This document shows, piece after piece, positions 35,354 through 44,363 of a stretch of 64,000 nt of DNA (positions are counted from its first letter, which is position 1; every line of letters starts with the position of its first letter). A model generated the notes under the pieces. It saw nothing but the letters and a program-made list of their open reading frames with translations, ran no database searches and was not told where the DNA came from. Where the stretch lies: contig NZ_SRUZ01000012.1 in assembly GCF_004791165.1 (NCBI RefSeq), positions 62,001-126,000 of the forward strand, in the 5' to 3' direction. The stretch comes from Mesorhizobium sp. M8A.F.Ca.ET.218.01.1.1. Lineage in GTDB: Bacteria; Pseudomonadota; Alphaproteobacteria; Rhizobiales; Rhizobiaceae. Both the position numbers and the translations under genes were made by a program.

Positions 35354-35671
35354 GGCTGCCGTCGGCCTCCTACGCGAGGATATCCGTGGGCTTGTGCGGA
35401 TGTTCCACGCCGTCGGCCAACACCACATGGACGCAACCGCCAAGAGCTTCCGCCAATTCCAGCGGTGGCAAAAGTGTTGCGGTTGAAGCGCTAGGCGCCG
35501 GAATTCACCATTCCCTTGTCGTCAGAACGACGGCACAATGGGTGACATAACAGGTTGTTTTTTGTAGCGTCGCACTTAATCCCGATGAGGGCCAGCCAGG
35601 GGGAAGTCCGATCCATTCAACCATCCTGAAGAGCTATCGGAAAGTGCATTTTCGCGCTGGAAACAGCTGAC
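35354..35671. other. Intergenic region between metW and a glycosyltransferase gene
   Basis: No complete gene. On the minus strand, 35370-35505 is an open stretch of 44 codons whose last part reads 'CVHVVLADGVEHPHKPTD', with no ATG; it looks like the C-terminal end of a lost gene but I cannot place it in a family. The remainder shows nothing recognisable. Confidence 0.45.
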
Positions 35672-36595
35672 GTGGAGCATTTGCCCCTCATCACGGTCAT
35701 CACCCCGACTCACAACCGGCGCGAAACGGTGCTCCGCGCGGTGGAAAGCGTGCTTTCTCAGAGCATGGCGCGGTTTGAGCATATCGTCGTCGACGATGGC
35801 TCGACCGACGGGACGGAAGCGGCGCTTGCGCGCATTCGCGACCCTCGGCTGATCTATGTCGGCGCGAAATGGCGCGGCGCCAATGCCGCCAGGAATGCCG
35901 GCATCGAGCTGGCGAGGGCGCCCGTGGTGACTTTTCTTGATTCGGACGATCTCTTCCTGCCACACCGGCTCGAACGGACGCTGGCATGGTTCGACGACAA
36001 TCCGGCGCTCGAAGTCCTGCTCTCCTCATATGTCTCGGTGAAGGCTGGCCGTGGCACCGCCTGCGTCAACCGCCGTGCTTTCCTCAATCCGGCGATGCTG
36101 GAGCGGGCGGTGGTTGCGCAGACGGCCTTCATCGCCGGGTCGGCGATAACGGCGAGGCGGGAAGCCTTGCTGGCCATCGGCGGCTATGACAGCGACATTC
36201 CCCGGATGCAGGACCGGGAGCTTCTGCTGCGCTTCGCACAGCGCTTCGGCGCGCAATTATCGGAAGATATCGACTGGACGAAGCACAATTCGCAGAACTC
36301 GATTTCGGGCCGCCGGGACGGCTATATCGAAGCCTATGCGATCCTGATGAGTAAGCACCCGCACATCGCTCGCTCTTACCCCCATGTCCCACCCTTTATG
36401 ATCACGCGGCAGATCATCGCCGATATTCTCCGGGGGCGGATACCACAGGCATTTGCTGGATACATGGCCAACCGCTCGTCCGACGCGCTTGGTTATTCAT
36501 TGCCGGAACTGATCGCCGGTTATCTCTACGGCCGCCGCTGGCGGCGCGGCCTCTACGACGAGGTTCGCGGGAAGTTTGGAATTCCACCGGCCTGA
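35672..36595 (+). CDS. Family 2 glycosyltransferase
   Basis: A 307-residue GT-A enzyme. It has 'ITVITPTHNRRETVLRAVES' at the N terminus, 'VVDDGSTDGTEAA' for nucleotide-sugar binding, and the DxD metal site as 'FLDSDDLF'. It probably adds a sugar to a surface polysaccharide or lipid. It starts with GTG at 35672. It has no polysaccharide gene neighbours, so the acceptor is unknown. The downstream neighbour converges. Confidence 0.85.
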   Translation: MEHLPLITVITPTHNRRETVLRAVESVLSQSMARFEHIVVDDGSTDGTEAALARIRDPRLIYVGAKWRGANAARNAGIELARAPVVTFLDSDDLFLPHRLERTLAWFDDNPALEVLLSSYVSVKAGRGTACVNRRAFLNPAMLERAVVAQTAFIAGSAITARREALLAIGGYDSDIPRMQDRELLLRFAQRFGAQLSEDIDWTKHNSQNSISGRRDGYIEAYAILMSKHPHIARSYPHVPPFMITRQIIADILRGRIPQAFAGYMANRSSDALGYSLPELIAGYLYGRRWRRGLYDEVRGKFGIPPA

Positions 36596-36659
36596 CCTGG
36601 CGGCAGCTCAGCGATCGAGTACGGCGCGTTGCAGGGGACTGCCTGGCCCAAGGCCAGGC

Positions 36660-37463
36660 CTATCGGTCCAGTTCCGGGAAATAGGGATCCGACAGGAACC
36701 GCCTGTCCCGTTCTCCCAGAAGGCAGTCGATCGGCGCGTCCATCTCGGCGGGCATGATTTTGGGCTTGTCCTGAATGCCGCTGACTTCGAGAACCAGCTT
36801 GCGCCGGATCGCCGTTGAGAATTCGGCGGCCGCATGGATCGGCAGCACGAAGGAACCAGGTCCGCCGGTCACGCACTGCGCATAATACTGATCGAGATGG
36901 CTGAAGGTCGGTGATGGCTTGATCAGGATCGGCAGGCCGTTGATGACGATGCCCTTGGCAATGGCCGCATCGCGCGTCACAGTGACCGGCGGCCCGATAT
37001 TGTTGGGGCCGTCGCCAGATATGTCGATGACGCTGCGTTCGCTCGCGAAATTGGTGCCGTCGAAAAGCTCGGCGCCGAAAGCAAGCGCGCTCGAAATCGA
37101 GGTACCGCGGAAACTCCGGAAAGGGCGGGCCGCAAGCTTGTCGGCAAAGCTGTTGGCGCTCTGCGCACTGTCGATGATCTGCCAGCCGATGACCGCGTCA
37201 TCGCGCACCGTGCCGGCCCACTCGAAATAGGCGAGCGCAATGCGCCCAGTATGGCCGGAACGGACCGCCTGGATGAAATCGGCGTGCCGCAGCGCCTCGA
37301 CATAGCCGGCGCGTTGAAGGGCGAACTCGGTTTCGTCCATCGACAGCGAGATATCGACCGCCAGCACCAGTTCGACGTCGACGGCCAGCGTATTTGGCGC
37401 CGAAGGAACCGGAGCGGCCTCGGCGCAAGCCAAGCAGGCAAGCAGGCTCATTATCTCAAGCAT
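36660..37463 (-). CDS. DUF1194 secreted protein with von Willebrand A-type domain
   Basis: A 267-residue protein with a signal peptide ('MLEIMSLLACLACAEAA') and a VWA-like domain. The MIDAS-type motif is 'LAVDISLSMDETEF' and 'SVIDISGDGPNNIG' is a second family mark. DUF1194 proteins are common in rhizobia and have no known function; metal-dependent protein binding in the periplasm is the natural guess. ATG 37463 is used; GTG 37472 or ATG 37451 are alternatives. Confidence 0.8.
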   Translation of the reverse strand: MLEIMSLLACLACAEAAPVPSAPNTLAVDVELVLAVDISLSMDETEFALQRAGYVEALRHADFIQAVRSGHTGRIALAYFEWAGTVRDDAVIGWQIIDSAQSANSFADKLAARPFRSFRGTSISSALAFGAELFDGTNFASERSVIDISGDGPNNIGPPVTVTRDAAIAKGIVINGLPILIKPSPTFSHLDQYYAQCVTGGPGSFVLPIHAAAEFSTAIRRKLVLEVSGIQDKPKIMPAEMDAPIDCLLGERDRRFLSDPYFPELDR

Positions 37464-37562
37464 GGCCAGCACGAGCGATGTTTCGATCGCGACATTCGCT
37501 CGCGATCACGGCGAAATAAAGCTTGTGGCAGGCGTGGCCGCCCAGTCCGAATGCCGGCCGTT

Positions 37563-39380
37563 CTATGTCTTGCGCCGAGCGGCGACTGGCGGCGGTTCGA
37601 TGGCGCCCGCCCTGACACGGGCGGGTTTCAGCGGGGGCACGCCGGTATCCTTCACGATCGTCAGGGAACGCGGGAAGAACTGATTGTTGTGCAGGCCGCG
37701 CCCGATATTGATGATCGCGGCACCTTTCAGATGCTTATCCATGAGCGACAGCACACGCCTCAGCGACGGGCCGTCGAACGCATCCATCGCTTCATCGATG
37801 ATCACCCATTTCGGCTTCCGCAAGGCAAGCCTGGCGAAGGCGAGCGATCGCTGTTCGTCATCGCCCAACTCACGCTCCCAGCGGGCCGACCGGTCGAGCG
37901 AGGATGACAGCCGCTCGAGGCCGACTTCGGCAAGCACCGCCGAAATATCGGCATCGCTTGCCGGAGCGACACCATAGGGATGGTCAAGCACCTCGCGCAG
38001 CGTACCGGCGGGGAAGTAAGGGACACGGGGCACGAAGATGGGGGCTTCTCCCGCCGGCATGCCGATCTTTCCGCCCCCCCATGGCCACAGGCCGGCAATG
38101 GCGCGGAAGAACAGCGTCTTGCCGGCGCCGGGCTCGCCGGTGATCATCACGCGCTCGCCGACATGGATTTCGACATGCTGGTCGGAGAGCTTCGTACAAC
38201 CCGCCGGCGAGGCCACCTGGAGTTTCTCGAACGTCAGGCTGCCATTGGCGTTTTCATCGAAGGAGATACGCTTCTCCTTGTCGTGCAGCACATCGGTTTC
38301 ATCGAGCGCGATGCGGAAGTCGGCGACACGCATCAGCGTGGCACGCCAGTCGGCGATGCTGCCGATGTTGTTGATGAACCAGCGCAACGATGAATGCACC
38401 TGGTTGAAGGCGCCGACCGCCATCATCAGCCCGCCAAAGCTGATATCGCCCGAGAAATAGACCGGCGAGGCAACCAGGATCGGGGCCACGACGGTGATCC
38501 AGCCATAGGTGTCGGTTACCCAGGAGAGGTTGATCTGGGCGGTGTAGATGCGCCGCATGGCACCCAGCACCGTGCCAAGGTCGAGTTCGAGCCGTCGCCT
38601 GGCGTCATCCTCGCCTCGGTACAGCGCGATGGCATCGACGTTCTCGTTGACGCGCACCATCGAGGAGCGCAGCTCCGCTTCGCGCGTATAGCGGTCGCTG
38701 TTGAGACGGATGAGCGGCCGGCCGACCAGCCAGCTCAGCCAGGAGGCGGTGCCGGCATAGAGGAACGCCGCCCAGACCATGTAGCCCGGTATCGCCAGCG
38801 ACAAACCACCAATGTGGAACACAAAGCCCGAGGACAGCTCCCACAGCACGCCGACGAAAGACACGAGCAGGATGAACGACTGCAGCAGGCCGACACCAAG
38901 ATCGGTCGACAGGTCCGACAGATGCGCGGCATCCTGCTGCATGCGCTGATCGGGATTGACGCCGATGGCGCCGGCATTGGCCAGCCGGAAAGCACGCGCC
39001 GGCCGCATCCACTGGTCGATCAAATCCAGCGTCAGCGCCTCGCGCAGCTTCAGCCGGATCATCTGGTTGAGCCATGTCTGGCCGATGTTGAGCACCAGCA
39101 GCCCGCCGGCGATCATGGCAAAGACGAGAAGCTGATGCAGGAAGGCGGCCATGTCGCGGCGCGCGAGCGCGTCGTAAAAGGGTTGGTTCCAGCGATTGAG
39201 CAGAACCTGGCCGATCGACGTCGCGACGATGACGGCCATGATGCCGGCCGACGTCCACAGCAACCATTTGCGAACCGGCGATCCGATGAGCGCCCGTTTG
39301 ATCGTCGCCACCTGATCGCGCAGGCTGCTGGCCACGGCGACCGGTTGAACGGTGGCCTGATTGTCCAGTTGATCAGCCAT
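37563..39380 (-). CDS. SbmA/BacA- and YddA-related ABC transporter (fused membrane and ATPase domains)
   Basis: A 605-residue protein. Residues ~1-330 form the six-span membrane domain of the SbmA/BacA-like family ('NRWNQPFYDALARRDMAAF' is its mark) and the rest is an ATPase: Walker A 'GEPGAGKT', Walker B 'KWVIIDEAMDAFD'. The signature is 'LGDDEQRSLAFARL' rather than LSGGQ, as occurs in this subfamily. BacA-type proteins import peptides, and vitamin B12 or long-chain fatty-acid handling is reported for relatives. ATG 39380 ('MADQLDNQ') is chosen over a longer frame to 39503. Confidence 0.87.
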   Translation of the reverse strand: MADQLDNQATVQPVAVASSLRDQVATIKRALIGSPVRKWLLWTSAGIMAVIVATSIGQVLLNRWNQPFYDALARRDMAAFLHQLLVFAMIAGGLLVLNIGQTWLNQMIRLKLREALTLDLIDQWMRPARAFRLANAGAIGVNPDQRMQQDAAHLSDLSTDLGVGLLQSFILLVSFVGVLWELSSGFVFHIGGLSLAIPGYMVWAAFLYAGTASWLSWLVGRPLIRLNSDRYTREAELRSSMVRVNENVDAIALYRGEDDARRRLELDLGTVLGAMRRIYTAQINLSWVTDTYGWITVVAPILVASPVYFSGDISFGGLMMAVGAFNQVHSSLRWFINNIGSIADWRATLMRVADFRIALDETDVLHDKEKRISFDENANGSLTFEKLQVASPAGCTKLSDQHVEIHVGERVMITGEPGAGKTLFFRAIAGLWPWGGGKIGMPAGEAPIFVPRVPYFPAGTLREVLDHPYGVAPASDADISAVLAEVGLERLSSSLDRSARWERELGDDEQRSLAFARLALRKPKWVIIDEAMDAFDGPSLRRVLSLMDKHLKGAAIINIGRGLHNNQFFPRSLTIVKDTGVPPLKPARVRAGAIEPPPVAARRKT

Positions 39381-39516
39381 GGCCGAGATCCTTGCATTCA
39401 GTAGCGAAGCTGAAACCGGATGAAGAGAGCCGACGGCGGCAGCCCTCAAGCACTCCGCGAGCCCAGCACGACAGATAGGTCGGAAACATGCCGCGCGATG
39501 CAAGTTTCCATTGCGA

Positions 39517-40305
39517 TCACGAAGGTGTCACTTGCCGAGCCGACGATGCTGCACCCCTTCCCTCGGCCCGGCGGCCGAGCCGCGTCGCGCCATGCGGCGA
39601 CAGCACCGGCATGAAGACGCGGCGAGATGCGCGCTGGGCCACCGGCACGCCTTGATAAAGCCGCTTCTGCGCTTCCACCACGATGACGCCGGAGAAGATC
39701 GGCCACAGCCGCCGGCCGGCACGCTCCAGCACATTGTGGAAGCGCATCATGAAGTGCCGCCGCGATGGCGGGAAGAACAGGGCATCGGACCAGGCGGCCG
39801 GCGTGAAATTCGCCTCGCGCAGCAGTTCGGTGAGCTGCCCGCGTGAGAACGGCCGCCCGTTGCCGAACGGCGTATGCTCGAAGCGCGCCCAGACACCGCG
39901 CCGGTTGGGTACCACGATGACGACGCGCCCCGCCGGCGACAGGACCCGCCAGATCTCGTTCAGCGTTTCGCGCGGGTTCTCGACATGTTCGAGCGAATGG
40001 ACGAGCAGCATGCGGTCGATGCAGGAATCGACCAGCGGCAGCTCCTCGTCGAAGACCAGTGCCGTTGCCGTCGGCCCGGTCGCCGGCCAGACCACGGCGC
40101 CCTGTGTCGCCGGCATGAAGGCGAAGACCCGCTCGGCATCGGAGCCGAAGCGCTCCAGCCAGGGCAAGGTATAGCCGAGGCCGACGAGCCGCTCATTGGG
40201 CACCGCGGCCCATATCGACGACAGCGCCATGGTGATCGAGCGCTCGGCGAACCGGCCGAGCGTTGTCGAATAGAAGGAGCGAAGGTCGACGATGTCGGAA
40301 TGCAT
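39517..40305 (-). CDS. SAM-dependent methyltransferase-like protein next to gloB
   Basis: A 262-residue protein with a class I methyltransferase core: 'MLLVHSLEHVENPRETLNEIWRVLSPAGRVVIVVPN' is the post-motif II/III block. Motif I is weak ('LVGLGYTLPWLERFG'), so SAM binding is likely but not certain. A basic C-terminal tail follows. It is divergent from gloB, a gene pair also seen in other rhizobia; the link is unexplained. A 262-bp palindrome-rich region separates the two starts. Confidence 0.75.
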   Translation of the reverse strand: MHSDIVDLRSFYSTTLGRFAERSITMALSSIWAAVPNERLVGLGYTLPWLERFGSDAERVFAFMPATQGAVVWPATGPTATALVFDEELPLVDSCIDRMLLVHSLEHVENPRETLNEIWRVLSPAGRVVIVVPNRRGVWARFEHTPFGNGRPFSRGQLTELLREANFTPAAWSDALFFPPSRRHFMMRFHNVLERAGRRLWPIFSGVIVVEAQKRLYQGVPVAQRASRRVFMPVLSPHGATRLGRRAEGRGAASSARQVTPS

Positions 40306-40455
40306 GTCAGGGATGTAGCCGTGATATCAGCCGGATTCAACAAAAGGCCCAAGTGGTCGGCGCGGCGGACGTCATTTTGACATCCCGGGATGACTATTCG
40401 CTTTGTCACCCGGGATGACATTCACGAAGCGGCGCCCTATGTCTGCGGCGGTACT

Positions 40456-40497
40456 GCATCGGCCCGAAATCGGTTTCGATTTCGGAAAGCACGATGC
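40456..40497. repeat. Dispersed palindromic repeat, family B copy 2 (gloB leader)
   Basis: Outer arms GCATCG (40456-40461) and CGATGC (40492-40497); inner arms CCGAAATC (40464-40471) and GATTTCGG (40478-40485). Same layout as the copy upstream of metX. Confidence 0.75.
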
Positions 40498-40512
40498 AGC
40501 AGCAAAAAAATG

Positions 40513-40555
40513 TTAGAGCGTCCTTGTGCGTCCAGCTGGACGCACGGCGCTCTAA
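40513..40555. repeat. 43-bp palindromic element, family C
   Basis: Outer arms TTAGAGC (40513-40519) and GCTCTAA (40549-40555); inner arms GTGCGTCC (40526-40533) and GGACGCAC (40538-40545) around AGCT. It ends 12 bp before gloB, so the hairpin would sit beside its ribosome site. Confidence 0.75.
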
Positions 40556-40567
40556 TGGAGAGACGCG

Positions 40568-41335
40568 ATGCCGGTCGAAATCGAACAGTTCATGTGCCGC
40601 ACCGACAATTTCGGCGTCTTAGTGCATGATCCCAATAGCGGCCAGACCGCGATCATCGACGCGCCCGAGGAAGCGCCGATCCTGGCCGCCATCAAGCGCA
40701 CCGGCTGGACGCCGACTGTCATCCTGACCACGCATCATCATATGGATCACGTCGAGGCCAACCTGGCGCTGAAGGAGCGCTTCAAGCTGCGCATCGTCGG
40801 CCCGGAGGTGGAGAAGGCGAAAATCCCTGGCATCGACGAAACGGTCGAAGAAGGCTCCGTCCTTCATCTCGGCGATGAGCGCATCGAGGTGATCGCCACG
40901 CCCGGGCATACCGCCGGCCATGTCTCCTACCATCTGCCGGCATCGAAAGTCGCGTTCACCGCGGATACGCTGTTCGCGCTGGGTTGCGGGCGGCTGTTCG
41001 AATGCAAGCCGCCGGTCATGTACGAATCGCTGAAGAAGCTCGCAGCCCTTCCGGCCGAGACGACAATCTATTGCGGCCACGAATACACGCTCGCCAATGC
41101 CCGTTTCGCGCTGAGCGTCGACCCCACCAATTCGGCATTGAAGGAACGCGCCGCGCGGATCGAGGCGCTGCGGGTCGACAACAAGCCGACACTGCCGACG
41201 ACGATCGGCGAGGAACTGTCGACCAATCCCTTCCTGCGCTGGCACGATCCGGCAATCCGCAAGCATCTGGGCATGGAAAGGGCCGGGGATGCCGAGGTCT
41301 TCGCCGAGATCCGCAAGCGCAAGGACAATTTCTGA
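40568..41335 (+). CDS. gloB: Hydroxyacylglutathione hydrolase (glyoxalase II)
   Basis: A 255-residue metallo-beta-lactamase-fold enzyme. The zinc site 'THHHMDH' gives H56, H58, D60 and H61, with further ligands at 'TPGHTAGHVSYH', 'FTADTLF' and 'YCGHEYT'. The C-terminal glutathione-binding region ends 'EIRKRKDNF'. It hydrolyses S-lactoylglutathione in methylglyoxal detoxification. AGAGACGCG precedes ATG 40568. The cupin gene follows after 22 bp. Confidence 0.93.
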   Translation: MPVEIEQFMCRTDNFGVLVHDPNSGQTAIIDAPEEAPILAAIKRTGWTPTVILTTHHHMDHVEANLALKERFKLRIVGPEVEKAKIPGIDETVEEGSVLHLGDERIEVIATPGHTAGHVSYHLPASKVAFTADTLFALGCGRLFECKPPVMYESLKKLAALPAETTIYCGHEYTLANARFALSVDPTNSALKERAARIEALRVDNKPTLPTTIGEELSTNPFLRWHDPAIRKHLGMERAGDAEVFAEIRKRKDNF

Positions 41336-41357
41336 GCGCCATGCGAGCTTCCTGCCA

Positions 41358-41777
41358 ATGACCAGTTCCGCGCAAATCATAGCAACGCTCGCACTGAAGC
41401 CGCATCCGGAAGGCGGCTGGTATGCGGAAACCTTTCGCGACGAAGCCGGCGGTGCGCGCGGCCATTCGACCGCAATCTATTTCCTGCTGGAACGGCACCA
41501 GCTTTCAGCCTGGCATCGGGTCAAGGATGCCGCAGAGGTCTGGCATTTCCATGCCGGCGCCCCGTTGGCATTGTCGATGTGGGAAGAAGGCGGCGCCGTT
41601 ATCGAGCAGGTTCTCGGCATCGACCTCGCGGCGGGCGAACGGCCGCAAATCGTCGTGCCGGCAGGCTGGTGGCAATCGGCGCGCAGCCTGGGCGAGTGGA
41701 CGCTGGTCGGCTGTACCGTCGCGCCGGGTTTCGATTTCGCCGCCTTCGAACTGGCCGAGCCGGGCTGGCAGCCCTAA
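41358..41777 (+). CDS. DUF985 cupin-family protein
   Basis: A 139-residue cupin. The opening 'LKPHPEGGWYAETFRDE' and 'VWHFHAGAPLALSMWEEGG' with 'GWWQSARSLGEWTLVGCTVAPGF' are the DUF985 marks. The fold resembles epimerases and binds a small ligand; no reaction is known for this branch. ATG 41358 follows gloB closely, so it is probably in its operon. It ends in a tail-to-tail overlap with the lysoplasmalogenase-like gene. Confidence 0.85.
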   Translation: MTSSAQIIATLALKPHPEGGWYAETFRDEAGGARGHSTAIYFLLERHQLSAWHRVKDAAEVWHFHAGAPLALSMWEEGGAVIEQVLGIDLAAGERPQIVVPAGWWQSARSLGEWTLVGCTVAPGFDFAAFELAEPGWQP

Positions 41778-42442
41778 CCCAGCAGGAAACCCAGGGTAAT
41801 GGCGAGCTGGGCGGCGTAGTACAGCACCCAGACGGCGAGGCGCATCCAGGCGCGATGCGGCGAGATGGCGGGTACCAGGAATTTCTCCGTGGCAAGCAGC
41901 CCGTCCGATGCCATGAACAGCACGGCGCCGCCGATCACCCAGATACTGTTTGTCGTCAGCGCCGACATGCCCATCGCCAGGATCGCAAGGACATAGACGG
42001 CGATCGGGATACGCAGGCCGGGGCCGACACGGCGCCAGAGCGCTGCCAGCATCACGATCGCGAACACCGCCATGGCCAGTGCAATCGCGCCTCGCCAGGA
42101 TTCGGCGGAAAGCAGCTCCAATCCGCCACCGCTACGCAGGAACAGCGCGACATAGACGATGTGGGCGACGAGAAAGCTCGCCAGCCCGCCGAGAAATGCC
42201 CTTTCCCCGTCGCGCGACAGGAAGGCGTCGCCGATCGCGCTCAGCGCAAGGGCGGCAACCAGCAGCAGCGGGCCGCCCTGCATTGCGGCGAGTGCGGCGA
42301 GCATGGCCACAGAGAGCGTCTTTCCCGCCGAGCGGGCCAGCGTCGGCGGCATGCCTGATGTGAAGGCATAGATCACCGCCGCCACCATCGAAAAGATCAG
42401 CGTTGCATTGGCGTTGGCGTCGATGCCGCCGGCAAACGGCAT
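41774..42442 (-). CDS. YhhN/lysoplasmalogenase-like membrane protein
   Basis: A 222-residue protein with about seven or eight spans. 'LALSAIGDAFLSRDGERAFLGGLASFLVAHIVYVALF' is the YhhN/TMEM86 signature with the acidic residues of the active site. The family hydrolyses lysoplasmalogens in animals; in bacteria the natural substrate is uncertain. ATG 42442 lies 2 bp after the stop of the EamA gene, so the two form an operon. The stop overlaps the convergent cupin stop by 4 bp. Confidence 0.82.
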   Translation of the reverse strand: MPFAGGIDANANATLIFSMVAAVIYAFTSGMPPTLARSAGKTLSVAMLAALAAMQGGPLLLVAALALSAIGDAFLSRDGERAFLGGLASFLVAHIVYVALFLRSGGGLELLSAESWRGAIALAMAVFAIVMLAALWRRVGPGLRIPIAVYVLAILAMGMSALTTNSIWVIGGAVLFMASDGLLATEKFLVPAISPHRAWMRLAVWVLYYAAQLAITLGFLLG

Positions 42443-42444
42443 CG

Positions 42445-43401
42445 TCACGCCCTGGCTCCGTCTTCGGATGCCCGGGCTCCACCTTCGGATACCCTGGCTC
42501 CGTCTTCGGATGCCCCGGCTCCGCTCTCGATAGCAATGGACATGCGCAGAAACAGCGACTTTGCCGCCAGCGCCGCGCCGCCGGTGATGAGCACGCAGGC
42601 GGCCAGAATGCGCAACGAAGGCTCGGCGACGCCAGCCGCGATCAGCACCAGCGTCGACAAAAGCGGCGCCGCGTAGCTTACCGCACCCAACACCTGGATG
42701 TTGCCGCGCTTGACGCCGATGTCCCAGGCATAGAAGGCCGCGCCCACCGGCATCAGGCCAAGGCCGAGCACGGCCAGCCACTGGCCGGCGCCGACCGGCA
42801 GCACTGTTTCCTCGAGCGCCAGGTGGCAGGCGAGCGACAGCACGGCGGTTGCCGCGCAGAACCAGGTGACGATGCTGGTCGGCACCGACGGGAAACGTCG
42901 CGACAGCAGTGAATAGGACGACCATAGCAAGGCGCAGACGGCGGCCATGGCATAGCCGAAGGTATAGCGAGCATCGAAGGCCAGGCCGCCACCCTTGGTG
43001 ACGATCAGCACGGTGCCGGCAAGGCCGAGCAGCGCGCCGACGACATGGTGCCACGCCAGTTTTTCGCCCGGCATCAGCGCCGAGCCGAGCACGATCAGCA
43101 GTGGCCAGAGATAAGCAATCAGGCTCGCCTCCACCGCCGGCGCGTTGCGCAGCGCGGTGAAGTAGAAGAAGTGGTAGCCGAACAGGCCGGCAATGCCGAT
43201 CACCCACACCTGGGGTGGGATTTTCTGGCCCCTGTCGGCAGCCGGCATGAACAGCCGTGCGACTAGCCCGACACCGGTGCCGATCGAGAAGGTGATCGCC
43301 GACAACAGGAATGGCGGCACCTTGCCGGATGCGTCCGTCAGCAACGCCAGCAACGCCCACATGGCGACCGCCGAAAAGCCGATCAGTGTTGCGCGCCCCA
43401 T
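42445..43401 (-). CDS. DMT-superfamily (EamA) transporter with heptad-repeat tail
   Basis: A 318-residue inner-membrane protein with ten predicted spans in two EamA repeats ('SAVAMWALLALLTDASGKVPPFLL' first, 'FGYAMAAVCALLWSSYSLLSRRF' second). The substrate is probably a metabolite or amino acid. Its cytoplasmic C terminus carries a 7-residue repeat (GARASED/GARVSEG) from a 21-bp tandem DNA repeat. ATG 43401 follows GGAGACAAA; a second ATG at 43425 arises from a short duplication of the start region. Confidence 0.87.
   Translation of the reverse strand: MGRATLIGFSAVAMWALLALLTDASGKVPPFLLSAITFSIGTGVGLVARLFMPAADRGQKIPPQVWVIGIAGLFGYHFFYFTALRNAPAVEASLIAYLWPLLIVLGSALMPGEKLAWHHVVGALLGLAGTVLIVTKGGGLAFDARYTFGYAMAAVCALLWSSYSLLSRRFPSVPTSIVTWFCAATAVLSLACHLALEETVLPVGAGQWLAVLGLGLMPVGAAFYAWDIGVKRGNIQVLGAVSYAAPLLSTLVLIAAGVAEPSLRILAACVLITGGAALAAKSLFLRMSIAIESGAGASEDGARVSEGGARASEDGARA
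42454..42522. repeat. 21-bp tandem repeat, about 3.3 copies, inside EamA gene
   Basis: Units begin with GGCTCC at 42454, 42475, 42496 and (partial) 42517. On the coding strand this gives a heptad rich in Gly, Ala, Ser, Glu and Asp at the protein's end. Because the period is a multiple of three, copy number can change without breaking the frame. Confidence 0.85.
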
Positions 43402-43445
43402 TTTGTCTCCAGTGGCGCGCCCCATTCTGTCCCCGGTGGCCTGCC

Positions 43446-44234
43446 TTATTGTACCGCTTCGAAACGTCCGGCGCTGATGGTCAAGGTGCCGATCTGCGTT
43501 CCGACCGTAGCGTGGATCGGCGCATATACGCCGGTTTGGCCAAGCGGTGCAAACGTCACCATCATGCGGCTCTTGCTCTTGAGATAATTGAGCGCCTTGC
43601 GGCCCTTGCGGTAGCCTGCCACCGGCTCGAAACCCATCTGGCAGGTGACTGTGTCGCCCTTGTAGCCCGGCACCGAGATCGTTCCTTTCGAGGCGTAGGT
43701 CAGCGTCAGGTCGGCGCGCATCTCACCATCATAGAACTTGACCTTGCGGCCGCAGACCTGGTCGGGGCTGTCGGCATGGATGACGGTGGCGGCCATCGGA
43801 TCGAGTACCGATGCCAGATCGCCGGCACCGAGCGGTACCCAGGCCTTGGGGTCGCGCTTGCCCGGCGCGGGGATGACCTGCGTCGACGCCACGTTGCCAT
43901 TGGCAAAGCGAATGTCGATCGAGGATGCCTTCTTGCCGGAAGTGTAATCGGCACGGAATGCCTGCGGCACCATTTTCTGCCCGGAGATCGTACCCTTGGA
44001 CGAGATTGTGCCACGCGTGTCGTCGAACAGCTTGGCCAGACCCGCTGCGGAGACGGTGCCATTGATCGCATAAACGCCACTCTGATAGCTGCTGGAGAAA
44101 GTCGATCTCGCGATCGAGAGCCCCAGGAACGACACCGTGTATTCGCCCTTGAAGGATTGCGGGGACGCAGCCGACGCGGCGGACGGCAAGGCGATGGCAA
44201 GCGCGGTGACGAGCGCGTGAGACAAACGAGGCAT
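43446..44234 (-). CDS. DUF3108 secreted protein
   Basis: A 262-residue protein with a clear signal peptide ending 'PSAASAA'. The beta-rich body holds 'GEYTVSFLGLSIARSTFSSSY', the DUF3108 start, and 'VCGRKVKFYDGEMRADLTLTY'. The function is unknown; it is exported to the periplasm. It lies divergent from rpmB, a pairing kept in relatives. A short run between its start and rpmB holds the rpmB promoter. Confidence 0.83.
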   Translation of the reverse strand: MPRLSHALVTALAIALPSAASAASPQSFKGEYTVSFLGLSIARSTFSSSYQSGVYAINGTVSAAGLAKLFDDTRGTISSKGTISGQKMVPQAFRADYTSGKKASSIDIRFANGNVASTQVIPAPGKRDPKAWVPLGAGDLASVLDPMAATVIHADSPDQVCGRKVKFYDGEMRADLTLTYASKGTISVPGYKGDTVTCQMGFEPVAGYRKGRKALNYLKSKSRMMVTFAPLGQTGVYAPIHATVGTQIGTLTISAGRFEAVQ

Positions 44235-44363
44235 GGCGGATCGGATCCTTGATTTTGGGCCGGAGGCGGGCGACTCCGGTCTGGCATGTCCCTATGAGAC
44301 CGCTTATAGGGGGAAATCCGGCCTTAATATGAAATGCCGGGCGGTTCCGTGGCGAAGCCGGAG

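Larger units (their letters stand above)
40306..40567. other. Palindrome-rich divergent promoter region
   Basis: Besides the two repeats listed separately, it holds the 12-bp perfect palindrome CATCCCGGGATG (40381-40392) and a second copy of CCCGGGATGAC at 40410-40420. These give two hairpin-like sites 30 bp apart near the methyltransferase start. No gene is seen. Confidence 0.6.

Noticed and set aside
41774..43360. 528-residue minus-strand frame as a fused protein
   Set aside because: Only its last 222 residues match YhhN; the upstream part is an out-of-frame shadow of the EamA gene, which has its own good start and stop.
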